Assembly: GCF_000003855.2 (NCBI RefSeq)
Contig: NW_003101681.1
Location: forward strand, 1,619,893 to 1,683,892
Source of the DNA: Blastomyces gilchristii SLH14081
Lineage: Eukaryota > Ascomycota > Eurotiomycetes > Onygenales > Ajellomycetaceae
DNA: 64,000 nucleotides
Direction: 5' to 3'
The translations under genes and the position numbers were made by a program. Of this stretch, positions 1 to 11,584 are shown piece by piece. Every line of letters begins with the position of its first letter. The stretch's first letter is position 1. The notes under the pieces are model-generated. The model was not told the origin of the DNA. It did no database searches and saw only the letters and a program-made list of their open reading frames with translations.

Positions 1-3000
1 TAGATTGATTCTTAGAAGAGTTTCTATTCTTCTATTAAATCTATTATTAGATTCTTCTTATAGTGAGATGAAAGCTCAGCTATCTTAGCTAAACTGAATA
101 TCTCTATAAGATCTCAGTATTTCTCTGATATCTGAAGCTCAGTTTTCATAACTATGAAGTTCTCAGATATTTATAAAGTTATTATATAGATAAGCTTATC
201 TTCTCTAATCAACTCTACAGCATTAACTGATTTTATCTCTGTGAGTAAGTCTGTTAACACTGATCAGAAGTATAAACTTAACTTATAAACAGCTATATAC
301 AGATTGTATCTTTGAAGTTATATCAGTCTTAAGTATATATTATCTGTGATGTTTATAATAATTACAGTTTTTATAAATCTTCTTCAAGTTCTGAAGAGAT
401 CTTGCAATTCAAAGATGATTCTTATAAGTCTCTCAGCTCTCAGATCTGAGTTCTTACACTCTGCTTATTATAAGAGTAGATTCTTAGTTTTTATCACTCA
501 GCTTATTCACTTTATAAGCTTTAGAAACACTACAGTGACCTGAGATTCTGAGTTTATTAATACTTTTCATACTTATGAGATAGTAGTACTGTGATACAGT
601 CTCTTCTTATAAGTATGTATTTTCATTGAGAGAGTAATAGATTCAGATATCAGCTTTAAAACTCTTAAGAAGACAGTTACTGACTTCATTTATAACTTCT
701 TAAATTTCTATTTTAATTTATCAGAACAGTTTATATGAAGATATTCTGATTTAAAATAGATAAAGTAAAGACTCTTTTTCTTAATCTTTTTATTATATAC
801 TCTATTTATAAAAGCTTGTGGCCCGGTGGCGTAGTGGTTAACTACGCTATCATGAAGCCTCAATTGACAGCCTTCCCCCCGGGAAATGAATGTCAAGAGA
901 GAGCAGGTTCAAACTCTGTGAGAGTCATCTTAATCACAGCTTTCACTGTTAAGTTATAAAACAGTATCAGAGACTCTCAGATGCACTATAATAAATTATC
1001 ATCAGGCTTAAGATGTTTATTCTAAGAGTTCTCAGATGCTAATTCTCACTAATCTTAGAATTAACAGCTTCTCAGACACTTTAAGTTAGATCAGTACTAG
1101 AGTGATTGAGATCTAGAATATCTGTAGAATAGTAAATCATTATCAAGCTTAACTGATCAGATCTCATTCTCTTCACTCTAGACACTCACTTTCAGAGAAT
1201 TGAAATTTAAAAACTATCTGATTAGAATATCTCAGGTCTAGTAAGAATCTAAATGAGATGAGATCTAAATATTCTTAATAAATGATTAATGCAAGCAAGA
1301 CTGTGATAGTCAATTGATAGACTGAAATGCTGAGATTGACAGCTGAAAGATTAGAGACTTAACTAGAATTAAGTAGCTCTGATATTATCCTTAGTAAGAA
1401 CCTCACTTATAAGTAAGCTAGTTACAGAAGCTAGCTAAGTGACAGTACTTTAGAGAGAATTATAACTTCTGAAGCAGGTCTGAGAGGACAGAGACAGTGA
1501 TCAGTTATATAGAGTGTTAAAATATGTATATAGCTTAAGATGTAAACTGCAGAGATCTTATTCTATAGTTTTCTTTTCTATTCTTTTCTATCTACTTATT
1601 TAATGTGTCTATCTTTAAGACTTTATTCTTTTTTCTTTTGTCATGATATTTTCAAATAATTTCAAAGTATCAGAAGATGTTAAAATACTGTAATTTATAA
1701 AGAGTTTTTATAGTCTGAGCTAAACTTTTCTGATTTTATATATCTGAAATTGATAAATGTATAATAGTTAACTTTATCGATATTAGAAAAACTCTGAGAA
1801 CTAAAAGTTCTCAGGTAGATATCATAGTCTCTGACTGTATACATCTATAATTGAAGAATACTAATAATAATAATATAAAAGCTTGTGAAGCTCTCTCTTT
1901 CTACTCAGTAGTCAGATATAAATCTCTCTATATTTTATTATCTTTTTCTGATAAATCTGTTTTCTATTATTCTGACTCTTACAGAGCTGATTAATAATTC
2001 ACTCATTATAGATCTGTAATTCTCACAGTGATCTGTAAGTAATAAATAAGAGTCATCAGTTTCTTCAGAGTTAAGAGCTTAGAGTTTTACTTAATAAGCT
2101 TATTCTACATATCTTTATTCAGTCTCTTTATAAATATTATTATTCAGATCTTGTTTCAGAGATCTATTTTTACAGATCTTAATTTATATCATAATTTTAT
2201 AAAGTATTATAAGTAGTCTTTATCAGATTTCTTTTCCCTTTTTCTAATATTAATAATTACAGCTTAGATATTCTCTATCTGACTTATAGAGTCTCTTAAC
2301 TTATTCTTTAGATAGATCTTGAGAATACATTAGTGAGATGTCTTATAATCATTCTCTAGATAATTCAGTCAGTTCTTGACTTCAGTATAGTAGAAATCTG
2401 TTATTATATAGATAATAGCTTCTTTATCTTTTATATTATATAGTCAGACTTGTGAGTCAATTTCAAATACAAACTTGTAAAAGCTTTTATAGATTATAGT
2501 TCAGTAGATAATCTTAAGTATTTATAGCTTATGAAAGTTTCTTTTCAGTTTATAAGTATCTCTGAAGATTATATCTAGAGACTTGATTTAAGAGTATTTA
2601 CAGATAGTAAGTATTTCTTATAGAAAAATAGCTTGATTCTGTGAAAGATACTCAAGAATATTCTTCACTAAGATTAATTTATTCATAAGTTCAGAGAGTT
2701 CTTCTATTATAGATACAGAGAATAATATCTTATAAATAATTTATAAGTTCTCTGAGAGTTCTTTTATAAAGATTATTTATAATTCAGATAACTGCTTCTG
2801 AGTGTCTATAGTAGAGTTTACAGAGATTAAAGTATATAAGTTTCTAGTTCTTTCAGTTATAACAGATAGTTGCTGACTGATAGAGCTTGAAATATAAGAA
2901 TAATTGCTTACAGATGATTATTCAGATATTTACAGCTTCATATAATATATACTGATAGCTACTAGAAGTATTCATAATAAAAAGATAAATATAGAGATTA

Positions 3001-3319
3001 AATATATAATAGTATTCAAGCTGAGTTATGAATAGTGTTCATAAACTTCAGTTTATATAGTTGTATATAGTCAAGGCTCACTAACTGTATTGATTACACA
3101 AGAGATAGAAATAGAGGTAAAGAATCCGTGAGAAGCAGAATTTCTTACACTTTGTAAGATCTTGTTACAGAGTCAGAGTGACTGATAAGTAAGCTTCTAT
3201 CTAGAGACTTAGTATCTGCTTAACTGATTATTCATTTTCTTATTAGTATATATTATTATGTATTTAAATATCTTGATGAGTAATTGTTTTTAATGAGAAA
3301 ACAATGAACATTTTTCAAG
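1..3319 (-). mobile_element. Body of B-like LTR retrotransposon (element C), RIP-degraded
   Basis: Reading the minus strand leftward from the LTR at 3320-4542, the first ~230 nt match the leader that follows the LTR of the B-family elements at 24924 and at 24569 (minus), including the primer-binding start CTTGAAAAATGTTCATTG. Further left the sequence diverges from the other two copies and holds no long open frame on either strand, so this is the leader plus a decayed gag-like region of a related subfamily. CG and GG/CC dinucleotides are almost absent. The element continues past the window start. The tRNA-like patch at 820-928 is the only non-AT-rich part. I could not identify pol motifs here. 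Confidence 0.6.
820..928 (+). other. tRNA-like / SINE-like patch
   Basis: A short GC-rich island in AT-rich repeat DNA. It has an A-box-like stretch TGGCGTAGTGG (827-837), a perfect 6-bp hairpin GCGTAG/CTACGC resembling an enlarged D arm, and a B-box-like GGTTCAAACTC about 80 nt further on, with a second hairpin (TTGACA/TGTCAA) between. The 5' end GGCCCGG cannot pair with the 3' end, so it does not fold as a normal acceptor stem, and no clear anticodon arm is visible. A tRNA-derived SINE head or decayed tRNA relic is the best reading. Confidence 0.35.
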
Positions 3320-3472
3320 TATAAGAGGCCTACACTGAATAAATCAGTATTAATATATAGGTCTTATATAAGAAAAGTGAAAAATATTAGAGAAGGAAAA
3401 AAGAGAAAGTATAGAAATCAGTGATCAGAGTGAATATTTATATATATATAAGATAAAGCTTTAAAGTAGAAG

Positions 3473-3883
3473 TAGACTAGCTGCTGAGACTATGAATTTC
3501 ACATTTAGTCTCATTTAATCTGATCTCATACATTTCTTAATATGAATTTCACTGAGATTAATCATTAAAAAAATATACAAAGTTACTATTTTTAGACATT
3601 TTAAGGTCTTTTTTAGACTATTTTTAATTTTTTTAAAAGTAACACTTTTTGATAACACTTAAATAAGATTTAAAGTCATTTAAAGCAATAAAAAGAATTT
3701 AAATTGAGAAGTGAAAATTATAATCTTATTTAAAAAATGTAATCAGAGTAGACAGTAAGTTTTAGTGAGATAGTATAAAACTACTATCTAATCTTAAAAC
3801 TGTGTAATGAAATCAATTAAATTGATAATAAGATTATCAAATATTCTGGTCCTGGTTCTAGACACGGTCACACGGTCAGTCTA
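3473..3883 (+). mobile_element. hAT-like MITE, copy a (411 bp)
   Basis: Bounded by an 8-bp duplication, AGTAGAAG (3465-3472) and AGCAGAAG (3884-3891), differing by one C/T. Removing the element restores LTR continuity. The ends are inverted: left TAGACTAGCTGCTGAGA, right ending CACACGGTCAGTCTA. No coding capacity. It is an inverted relative of copy b at 3970-4475, with about 95 bp less internal sequence. An 8-bp duplication and short inverted ends fit the hAT superfamily. Confidence 0.75.
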
Positions 3884-3969
3884 AGCAGAAGAAAAGAAAC
3901 TTCATGAATTTCTCAGCTGAGAATCAGTAATTAAGAATTGAAGCTTTCAACAGAAGAATCAGAGCTTTC

Positions 3970-4475
3970 TAGACTGATTATATGACTGTGTCTGAGACCA
4001 GGACCAGATTTTTTAATAGTCTCATTACCAATTCGACTGATCCCATTACACAGTTTTAACATTAGATAGTAGTCTCATACTGTCTCAGTGAGACTTACTG
4101 TCTACTCTTGTCACATTTTTCAAATAAGATCATGATTTCCACTTCTTAATTTAAATTATTTTTATTACTTTAAATGACTTTAAATCTCATTTGAGTGTTA
4201 TCAAAAAGCATTACTTTTTAAAAAATTAAAAATAGTTTAAAAAAAACCTTAAAATGTCTAAAAATAGTAACTTTATGCCAAGAATGAGACTAAATGAGAT
4301 CAAATGAGATCACTTTCTCATTTTTTTCAAGTCATGATTCCATTTTAAGATCTGATATATAGTCACTTTGCATGTTTTTTTAATGACTAGTCCTAGTGGG
4401 ATTCACGCCAAGAAATGTATGAGATCAGATCAAATGAAATCAAATGTGAAATTCATGATCTCAGCGGCCAGTCTA
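3970..4475 (-). mobile_element. hAT-like MITE, copy b (506 bp)
   Basis: Opposite orientation to copy a. Flanked by GAGCTTTC (3962-3969) and GAGCTTCC (4476-4483), an 8-bp duplication with one C/T difference. It ends in CGGCCAGTCTA, the same terminus as the larger hAT relic at 8604, and the last ~90 bp match that relic closely (shared GTGGGA-TCACG/ATC-AAGAAATGTATGA region). No reading frame. It is probably a deletion derivative mobilised by the hAT family. Confidence 0.75.
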
Positions 4476-4681
4476 GAGCTTCCGGTAGAAATCTATGAAG
4501 TGTAATGAAATAGTCTTATATAATCGAGCGCAGCCCGTCACAAATGAGATTATAAAAAAGAGATAGAAGAGTAGTTATTAATTACTTCTAATAAATAATT
4601 ATAAATCTTATATAATAGAGAAGTTTCTGTAATATACTGATTTTAATAATATAATTCTATATGAATTCCCTTCATATATTT

Positions 4682-5637
4682 TCCTGCTCATATTAATATT
4701 CATGGCAATGAATTGACTGATTCAGCTGCAAAAAAGAGTTCAGAATTAAGCAGATCTATTTAAAAAACAGTGTTCTGATCTTTTATAAAGAGAAAGATAA
4801 AAGAATCTTGTTTAAACAAGTGAAATAAAAGCTGGCAGAAACAAAAGAAGAGTATACATTATTCAAGATTTGAGACAAAATCAAAGTGGAAATCTTATTC
4901 AATTAAATGTAAAAAGAAAATATTCTCATCTATAATTCAGCTGAAACTAGAACATGATTATTTCAAATTCTATATACAAAGATTTCATAATAGATTTGAT
5001 TCAACAGAGTGCTCATTCTACAATACAAATGAAAATTCTGAGTATATTGTAATGCATTGTGCATTATACAATAGTCTCAGAGTCAGATTGAAGAACAAGT
5101 ATGATTTAAATCAATTAAATATAAGGTTCTTATTCTCAACTGAGACAGGAATTAAATACTTAATAGACTTTCTATCAGAAACTCAAGCAGCTATAAGAAA
5201 ATGACTGAATTCAGAAGTATCTGAATATGAAGAGATGGAAATTGATTAAATATAGTCTGTTAAAACAGCTATACACTATCTTTTAATAATTTTATTTTGT
5301 TATAGTCTCTCTTTACTGTACTTGTTTCTTTCTGTTCTTTTCTATCTATCTATGTAATGTGTCTATCTTTAAGACTATGTTCTCTTTTCCCTTGTCATGA
5401 TATTTTCAAATGATTTCAAAGTATCAGAAGGTGTTGAAATACTGTAATTTGTAAACAGTTTTTATATTCTGAGTTGAAATTTTCTGATTTTGCATATCTG
5501 AAATTGATAAATGTACAATAGTTGACTTTATAGATATAGGAAAAACTCTGAGAATTAAAAGTTCTCAGGTAGATGTCATAGTCTCTGCCTGCATACATCT
5601 ATAATTGAAGAATAATAATAATAATAATAATATAATT
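4682..5637 (+). mobile_element. 5'-truncated Tad/I-type LINE, copy 1
   Basis: Aligns end to end with 10606-11571 of the fuller LINE: the last part of RNase H (NIHGNELADSAAKK-like), the C-terminal Cys/His knuckle region, a ~370-nt 3' UTR and the (AAT)n tail at 5611-5631. It starts inside the RNase H domain, typical of incomplete target-primed reverse transcription. Several TGG codons are TGA and CAA codons TAA. I found no clear target-site duplication. Confidence 0.8.
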
Positions 5638-8604
5638 TGATAATACTCTCTTTCACAATATTAATATATTTCAAGAAATATAACAGAGATTAATCAAGAT
5701 TATTTATTTACTTTTATACATTGATAATATTCAATCTGAGTTAGTATTAAAATTATAACTAAGTTAAGAAAGAAGATTATTTTCTCTTATAATAATTCTT
5801 CTTATATATATCAGTGATCAGTTATTATCTTTATTGAAAATAAATTATTATCTTTTTTAAATCTTTATTATGTCTTCTGAATTCACTTCTTTTACTTCTT
5901 TCACTTCTATTAAAGATTTATACACTCTTTAAGAAATCACTGTAAATTACAAAGTCTTTATTATTTACAATTCAACACAGAATACTCTATTTCAATTATA
6001 ATGAATAATTACTTCATTCTTCACATCTGATTTCAGGTCATGAAATTTATGAAAAACACAACATCAATATCAAGATAAACTATGAAATAATTATCAACAG
6101 ATTGTATTACAGATTACTAAAGAGTCATCTCTCTACTATAATCACTGCAACTTTATTCAGAAACATTCATTATAAACTAATTATAATTCTGATAAAATTT
6201 CTCAATATCTGAAGTCATCAGAATGCAGATAATAAAAGAAAAATAATCAGAAAATTACTACTGAGCTGATAAGTTACTTTATCAGATAATGATTTTTAAT
6301 AATATTAACTTTCTAATTTGAAGAAAATTATGTAAAAATAATTATATATCAGTATTCTGATTTCATAACTCTTATCTGATAACTTCTGTGAATAATTACT
6401 ATATATATGTATATCTCTGAATCTTTCTCTTTAATTAATTGAAAACCTCAAATTTCAAACACTTCTTCAAATACTTAATTTAAATCTTCATATTTCACAT
6501 TGATCATGTCTTCAGTTCAATCTCAAGATATACTACAAAGTTAATATACAACATCTAGAATCAGAGTTGAAGAATTATCAAAGAGTGTCTCTCACAGTAA
6601 ATGCATGAATTAGTATAAACAATCTTACATTTATAAAAGTTATATGTTATTATATTAATAAGAACTGAACTTATTAAGAGACATTAATTGAATTTGAATT
6701 ATTGATCAGTAGTTATACTGAGAATTATATAACAGAGATATTAATGACAGTGATTAAAAACAACTATTAAGATATTAGTCTCAGTCTTCTTATAATTATA
6801 ACTGATAATACTGTGAATAACTATACTATAATGAAGAGCTTGAAGTAAAAATTAACTTTGCATTTCTGAAATAATAAACAAGATCATATTCTCTGCATTA
6901 CTCATATGATTCAACTTATGATATAAATACTGATAAAGAATCTTAACATTGAGATGATAAATAATGAGATGACTGATTCTTGAGATGAGAATAAGATGAA
7001 AGTAGTTACTTAAGTAACTTTTATATTCACTTTATAAAAGATAATATTTTTTAATAATACTTTTTAATATTGCTTTTTAGTAATGTTTTTTAATAATACT
7101 ACTGTTAATTTTGAATAGATTAACTAATAATTTAAATATCACAGATTTGAAACATTATTAATGTAATTTGTATCTTCTGTAAACAATAATAATAATTTCA
7201 TGATATTCAATAAATAAACAAATCAGTTATATCACTGAATATGATATAGAATATTAAAACACAGTGAAGTTCAATATATAAAATAACTGTTCAGACTCTT
7301 CAATTATATCAGATAATTGATTATTAAGTGCAATACTCTGATTAAGAAAAGATTCAGACATTGAAACTTTCTGATATAAAGTGAACTTAGTTAAAATATA
7401 TGATTAATTTACTGTTTCAGTTTTATAAGATAATGAAGACAGTCTTAATTACTTATATATCAATACTGCAGTCAGTCTGATAAGTGTATAACAGTTTATT
7501 TACTTATCTTAAGAAGTAGTTGAATCACTCAAAAAGAAATTCAGTCTGAAATAATACTATAGTGCCGGCTATTATTACTGTAAGAGATAAACTGGTATAT
7601 TATTACAGTAAAACTGAACAATCTTTTACAGAGTATTATACTGTAGCAGCTCTACTAGATCTCTCTTATCAAGTTAATATCTACACTTCTCAAGATTGAA
7701 CAGAGAAGAAATAAGACTCATATGTTAAATTAATCTGAGACTACTACAATGTTAACTATTAGAGATTTGAATGAGCAGATGTTAGAGATGTGAAGACAGT
7801 GAAATACAATTCTCTAGTAAGTAACAATTCTTCATAATACTTCATATCACATAGAACTATAATACTCACTTTGAAACAGAACTTACATACATTGATTACA
7901 ACTGAAAATCAGACAAAACTACATGCTTATAAAACTGAATTTGACTGCTATCTTCAAGATAATCTGATGAATTTACACATTAAATTAATTCTAAAGTTAT
8001 GAAAAATTGTTAAGAGTATATATTGAACTGTTACACTGATGATATGTGATATTCTGACAATTTCATTAACAGAGATGAGAATGAAGTAAAAGTTCAACTC
8101 AAGCTGAGATATTTATCACTATTACTGAGAACAATTATAAGAAGAAATAATTAAGAAACTTATAATTGTAAAACATGAAATTATCAGACAGTTTAATATC
8201 TCTAATCACAGTATATCAGAGAAGTGTAGTTTTCATGAGAAAGTAAAGAATAAACTTGTACAAGAATGTATTTAGTTGTTTCATAAGTATTATCAATAAT
8301 TGTTATCAAATTCTGATTATATAAGTAATCACTGAATGAACTGAATGAGACTGAATTTGATCTTCAGTCTCAGTCTCATTCTGATTTTGAAAGAATGATC
8401 ATCTTTCACAGTTTATTCTGAGAAATTACTCTCATTTCACTGTTCTTGCATTAAATCTGGTCATTTTTCACATCATTTCTCTCAGAAATGATCCATTTTC
8501 AGATTTTTTTAATGCTTGATTCTGGTGGGACTCACATCAAGAAATGTATGAAACCAGATCAAATAAGATCAAATGTGAAATTCATAGTCTCACCGGCCAG
8601 TCTA
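5638..8604 (+). mobile_element. Degraded hAT DNA transposon
   Basis: About 3 kb of AT-rich sequence with no long frame. Around 7630-7760 a broken plus-strand frame reads YYTVAALLDLSYQ, then W/T-E-E-x, resembling the C-terminal dimerisation region of hAT transposases (A-A-x-L-D-P followed by W). The right end at 8604 (CGGCCAGTCTA) and the ~80 bp before it match MITE copy b. The flank at 8605-8612 is GGTGAAAG, the mutated form of the LTR octamer GGCGGAAG. The left terminus is not seen; the LINE at 4682-5637 abuts this side. The hAT assignment rests on the 8-bp duplications of its short relatives plus this motif. Confidence 0.55.
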
Positions 8605-8730
8605 GGTGAAAGAATAGAAATTCTGTGAGTTTTTCAGCTGAGAATCAGTGATCAAGAATCAGAGCTTTCAGTGAAATCTATGAAGTGTAATGAAATAGTT
8701 TATATAATTGATCAGGCGCAGCCCGTCATA
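8605..8730 (-). repeat. 3' LTR fragment of element B-minus
   Basis: Minus-oriented first ~126 bp of the B-family LTR, starting at 8730 and preceded on the minus strand by a purine tract (AAGAGAAGGGACTAA, 8731-8745) matching the one before the 3' LTR of B-plus at 38303-38317. The LTR is cut at 8604 by the hAT relic and its remainder is not found on the far side. Confidence 0.75.
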
Positions 8731-9095
8731 TTAGTCCCTTCTCTTCAGAAGTGATATAGAATCACAGACATGTAGTTCTCATCAGTCAAGAGCTGCTGTC
8801 TCAGATAGCATAGAGTTTAAAGTTCAGATTGAGTGATCATAGCTGACTCATTTCACAAGATATTATCAGCTGCGGCTGCAGAGTCTCTTATCACAAATAT
8901 CTTCAATCTCTCATTCAAGTTCATTATCTTCTTCTATGATCTCTGACAGCTGTCAGTCAGAAGTTAGTTGAGAAGGAAACAGATTGATGACAGTGCAGTG
9001 AAGCAAGCTTGTATGAAAGATATTATAAATTTCTGATAATATATCATGATAATAGTTATAACTGTCTAGAACTTCTATCACTTTATACTTGACAT

Positions 9096-11179
9096 AGTTA
9101 ATTCAGACATTGAAGATATTAAAACTGCCACTTTCTCTAATAAAATGGGTTAACTGTTTTATGTCTAAAAGAAGTATACAACTCTTCTTTGATGGAATGA
9201 AACAAGACAAGACTGAGATAAAAATAGGAGTATCACAGGGATCTCCAATCTCACCCATTTTATTTGCAATATACACTGCATATCTATTTAAAAATAGAAA
9301 TATGAGAATAGTGCGATCTCCGAGTTATGTGGATGATATTGGTCTAGTCTACAGCTCAAAAACTATCAAAGAGAATTTGAAAGTAATTGAAGAAGCTGCA
9401 AAGGAAATCTTTGTTAGAGCAGATATCAATCAAATTCAATTTGATATGAATAAAGCTGAGTTAATTCACTTCTTTCCGAGATTCAATGAGAAAGGACTAT
9501 CTCTAACTCTTTTAAATAGAGAGATTAAACCCAGTGTAAATGTCAAATGATTAGGAGTATGGTTAAACTCCAAGTTGAATTTTAAATATCACATTCAACA
9601 AAGAACTGTCAAGGCAGAAAGACTATTGAACAACATAATCAGACTATCAAATACAGAGAGGGGTCTATCCTTCCAGGCTATGAGACAGTTATATATAGCC
9701 TGTATTACATCAGTAGCTGATTATGAAGTTCAAGTTTGATGGAATAATCAAGGGAATTTCACTGAACTCTTTCAAAGTCTGCAAAACAGAGCCTTGAGAA
9801 GAATTCTGAGAGCATTCAAATCATCTCCTATTAAAGCAATGGAAATTGAAGCTTCAATTCCTCCTCCTGCTATTAGATTTGAAAAGGCCTGTATGAACTA
9901 TGCTCTGAGAGTTGTAAAGATGAGCTCAAATCATATAATCAGAGAAAGAGTCTCTTCTTCATTTCCATCAATTAACTCTGGTAATGAACTGGATTGAAAT
10001 AGATTTCTTGATTGGAATGAAAATAACTCTTCAAAGAAAATGTCTTCTCAACTGTACAGACTATGCTCTCTGATTAAAAATCAATTTTCTTCTTTAAATG
10101 TTGAAAAAGTTAATCATGAGAAGTTATCTCCCTGGAGAGAAAAGCTTGAATCTCTTATAGACTTACAAATAAGTGAACTATCAAAAGAGAAAGAATATGA
10201 ACAGCATTTGAAGAGAATTTCTACAATCAATATAAAAGACTCTATTCTGATTTATTCAGATGACTCAAAAAATGAGAACTTGAATAGATTAGGCGCAGGA
10301 ATTGCTTATACTGAAGATAATATCAATTTTATCTCAGATTTCTGAAATCTAGGCTCTGAATGTGAAGTCTTTGATGCTGAACTATTTGCAATAGTGAAAG
10401 CTTTCAAACTCATTGAAATAAAATCTCATAAAAGAGGAAATTGTTTGAAAGAGGCATGAATATTCTCTGATAGTCAAGCTGCTTTAAAAAGACTTAGAAA
10501 TAGTCAGATTCATAATGATTAAATGAATCTTGAACTGATCTTAAACTCTATTTTGAAAATTCAAAAGAGAAGAATATCAAAGCTGATAATTCATCTGCAC
10601 TGAGTTCCTGCTCATATGAATATTCATGGCAATGAATTGGCTGATTCAGCTGCAAAAAAGGGTGCAGAATTAAGCAGATCTATTCAAAAAATTATGTCCT
10701 GGTCTTTTATAAAGAGAAAAATAAAAGAATCTTGTTTAGACAAGTGGAATGAAAGCTGGCAGAAACAAAAGAAGAGTATACATTATTCAAGATTTGAAAC
10801 AAAACCCAAGTGAAAATCTTGTTCAATTAAATGTAAAAAGAAAATATTCTCATCTATAATACAGCTGAAACTAGGACATGGCTATTTCAAATCTTATATA
10901 CAAAGATTTGATGATAGATTTGACTCAATAGAATGCTTATTCTGCAATACAAATGAGAATCCTGAGTATATTGTAATGCACTGTGCATTATACAACAGTC
11001 TCAGAGCCAGATTGAAAGAGAAGTATGATCTAAATCAATTAAATATGAGATTCTTATTCTCAACTGAGACAGGAATTAAATACTTAATAGACTTTCTATC
11101 AGAAACTCAAGCAGCTACAAGAAAATGGCTAAATTCAGAATTATCTGAATATGAAGAGGAGGAAATCAATCAGATATAG
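9096..11179 (+). pseudogene. LINE ORF2 remnant: RT palm, RNase H, Cys/His knuckle
   Basis: One frame is readable across ~690 codons and stopped mainly by TGA in place of tryptophan (9548, near 9738, 9995, 10343, 10457, 10597, 10811) plus a TAA near 10519. Order: RT motifs GVSQGSPISPILFAIY (~9227-9275) and YVDDIG (~9328-9345); thumb/connection; RNase H with SDDSKNE (first Asp), EVFDAELFAI (Glu), FSDSQAA (Asp), HWVPAHMNIHGNELAD (last His/Asp) up to ~10640; then a CxxC-x-H-x-C knuckle near 10940-10980. With an RNase H downstream of the RT it belongs to the I/Tad group of fungal LINEs. No active product is possible. Confidence 0.9.
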
Positions 11180-11571
11180 TCTGTTAAAACAGCTATACAC
11201 TCTCTTTTAATAATTTGTTTTGTTATAGTCTCTCTTTACTTTATCTTTTTCTTTATCTTTTTCTTTCAATTTCTTTCTATCTATCTATTTAATGTGTCTA
11301 TCTTTGAGACTGTGTTCTTTTTCTCTTTTCCTTTGTCATGATATTATCAAATGGTTTCAAAGTATCAAAAGATGTTAAAACACTGCAATTTGTAAACAGT
11401 TTTTGTATTCTGGGCTAGAATTTTCTGATTTTGCATATCTGAAATTAATGAATGTATAATAGTTAACTTTACAGACATAGGAAAAACCCTGAGAACTAAA
11501 AGTTCTCAGGTAGATGTCATAGTCTCTGACTGCATACATCTATAATTGAAGAATAATAATAATAATAATAA
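9096..11571 (+). mobile_element. Tad/I-type LINE, copy 2, with 13-bp duplication
   Basis: Flanked by identical 13-bp repeats TTATACTTGACAT at 9083-9095 and 11572-11584. Inside are the end of a reverse transcriptase, an RNase H, a C-terminal knuckle, a ~390-nt 3' UTR and an (AAT)n tail at 11551-11570. It is 5'-truncated within the RT domain. The target was the integrase/chromodomain part of element B-minus, whose sequence resumes on both sides. Confidence 0.9.
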
Positions 11572-11584
11572 TTATACTTGACAT

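Larger units (their letters stand above)
3320..4542 (-). repeat. 5' LTR of element C, split by two MITEs
   Basis: A B-family LTR in minus orientation. It begins at 4542 (minus strand TGTGACGGGCTGCGC) and ends at 3320 next to the leader. The LTR sequence is in three pieces, 3320-3472, 3884-3969 and 4476-4542, which together match the LTRs at 24644-24923, 38318-38598 and 38604-38840. The gaps are two hAT-like miniature elements, each with an 8-bp target-site duplication. Confidence 0.8.

Noticed and set aside
708..896. 62-codon minus-strand frame over the tRNA-like patch
   Set aside because: It merely traverses the Pol III-like boxes and flanking AT-rich repeat; no protein-like features.
2000..2900. 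Possible integrase or RNase H stretch on the minus strand of element C
   Set aside because: Short K/L/Y-rich pieces can be read, but none aligns with pol of B-plus at the expected distance from the LTR.
5611..5631. AAT microsatellite as independent repeat
   Set aside because: It is the 3' tail of the LINE, matching 11551-11570.
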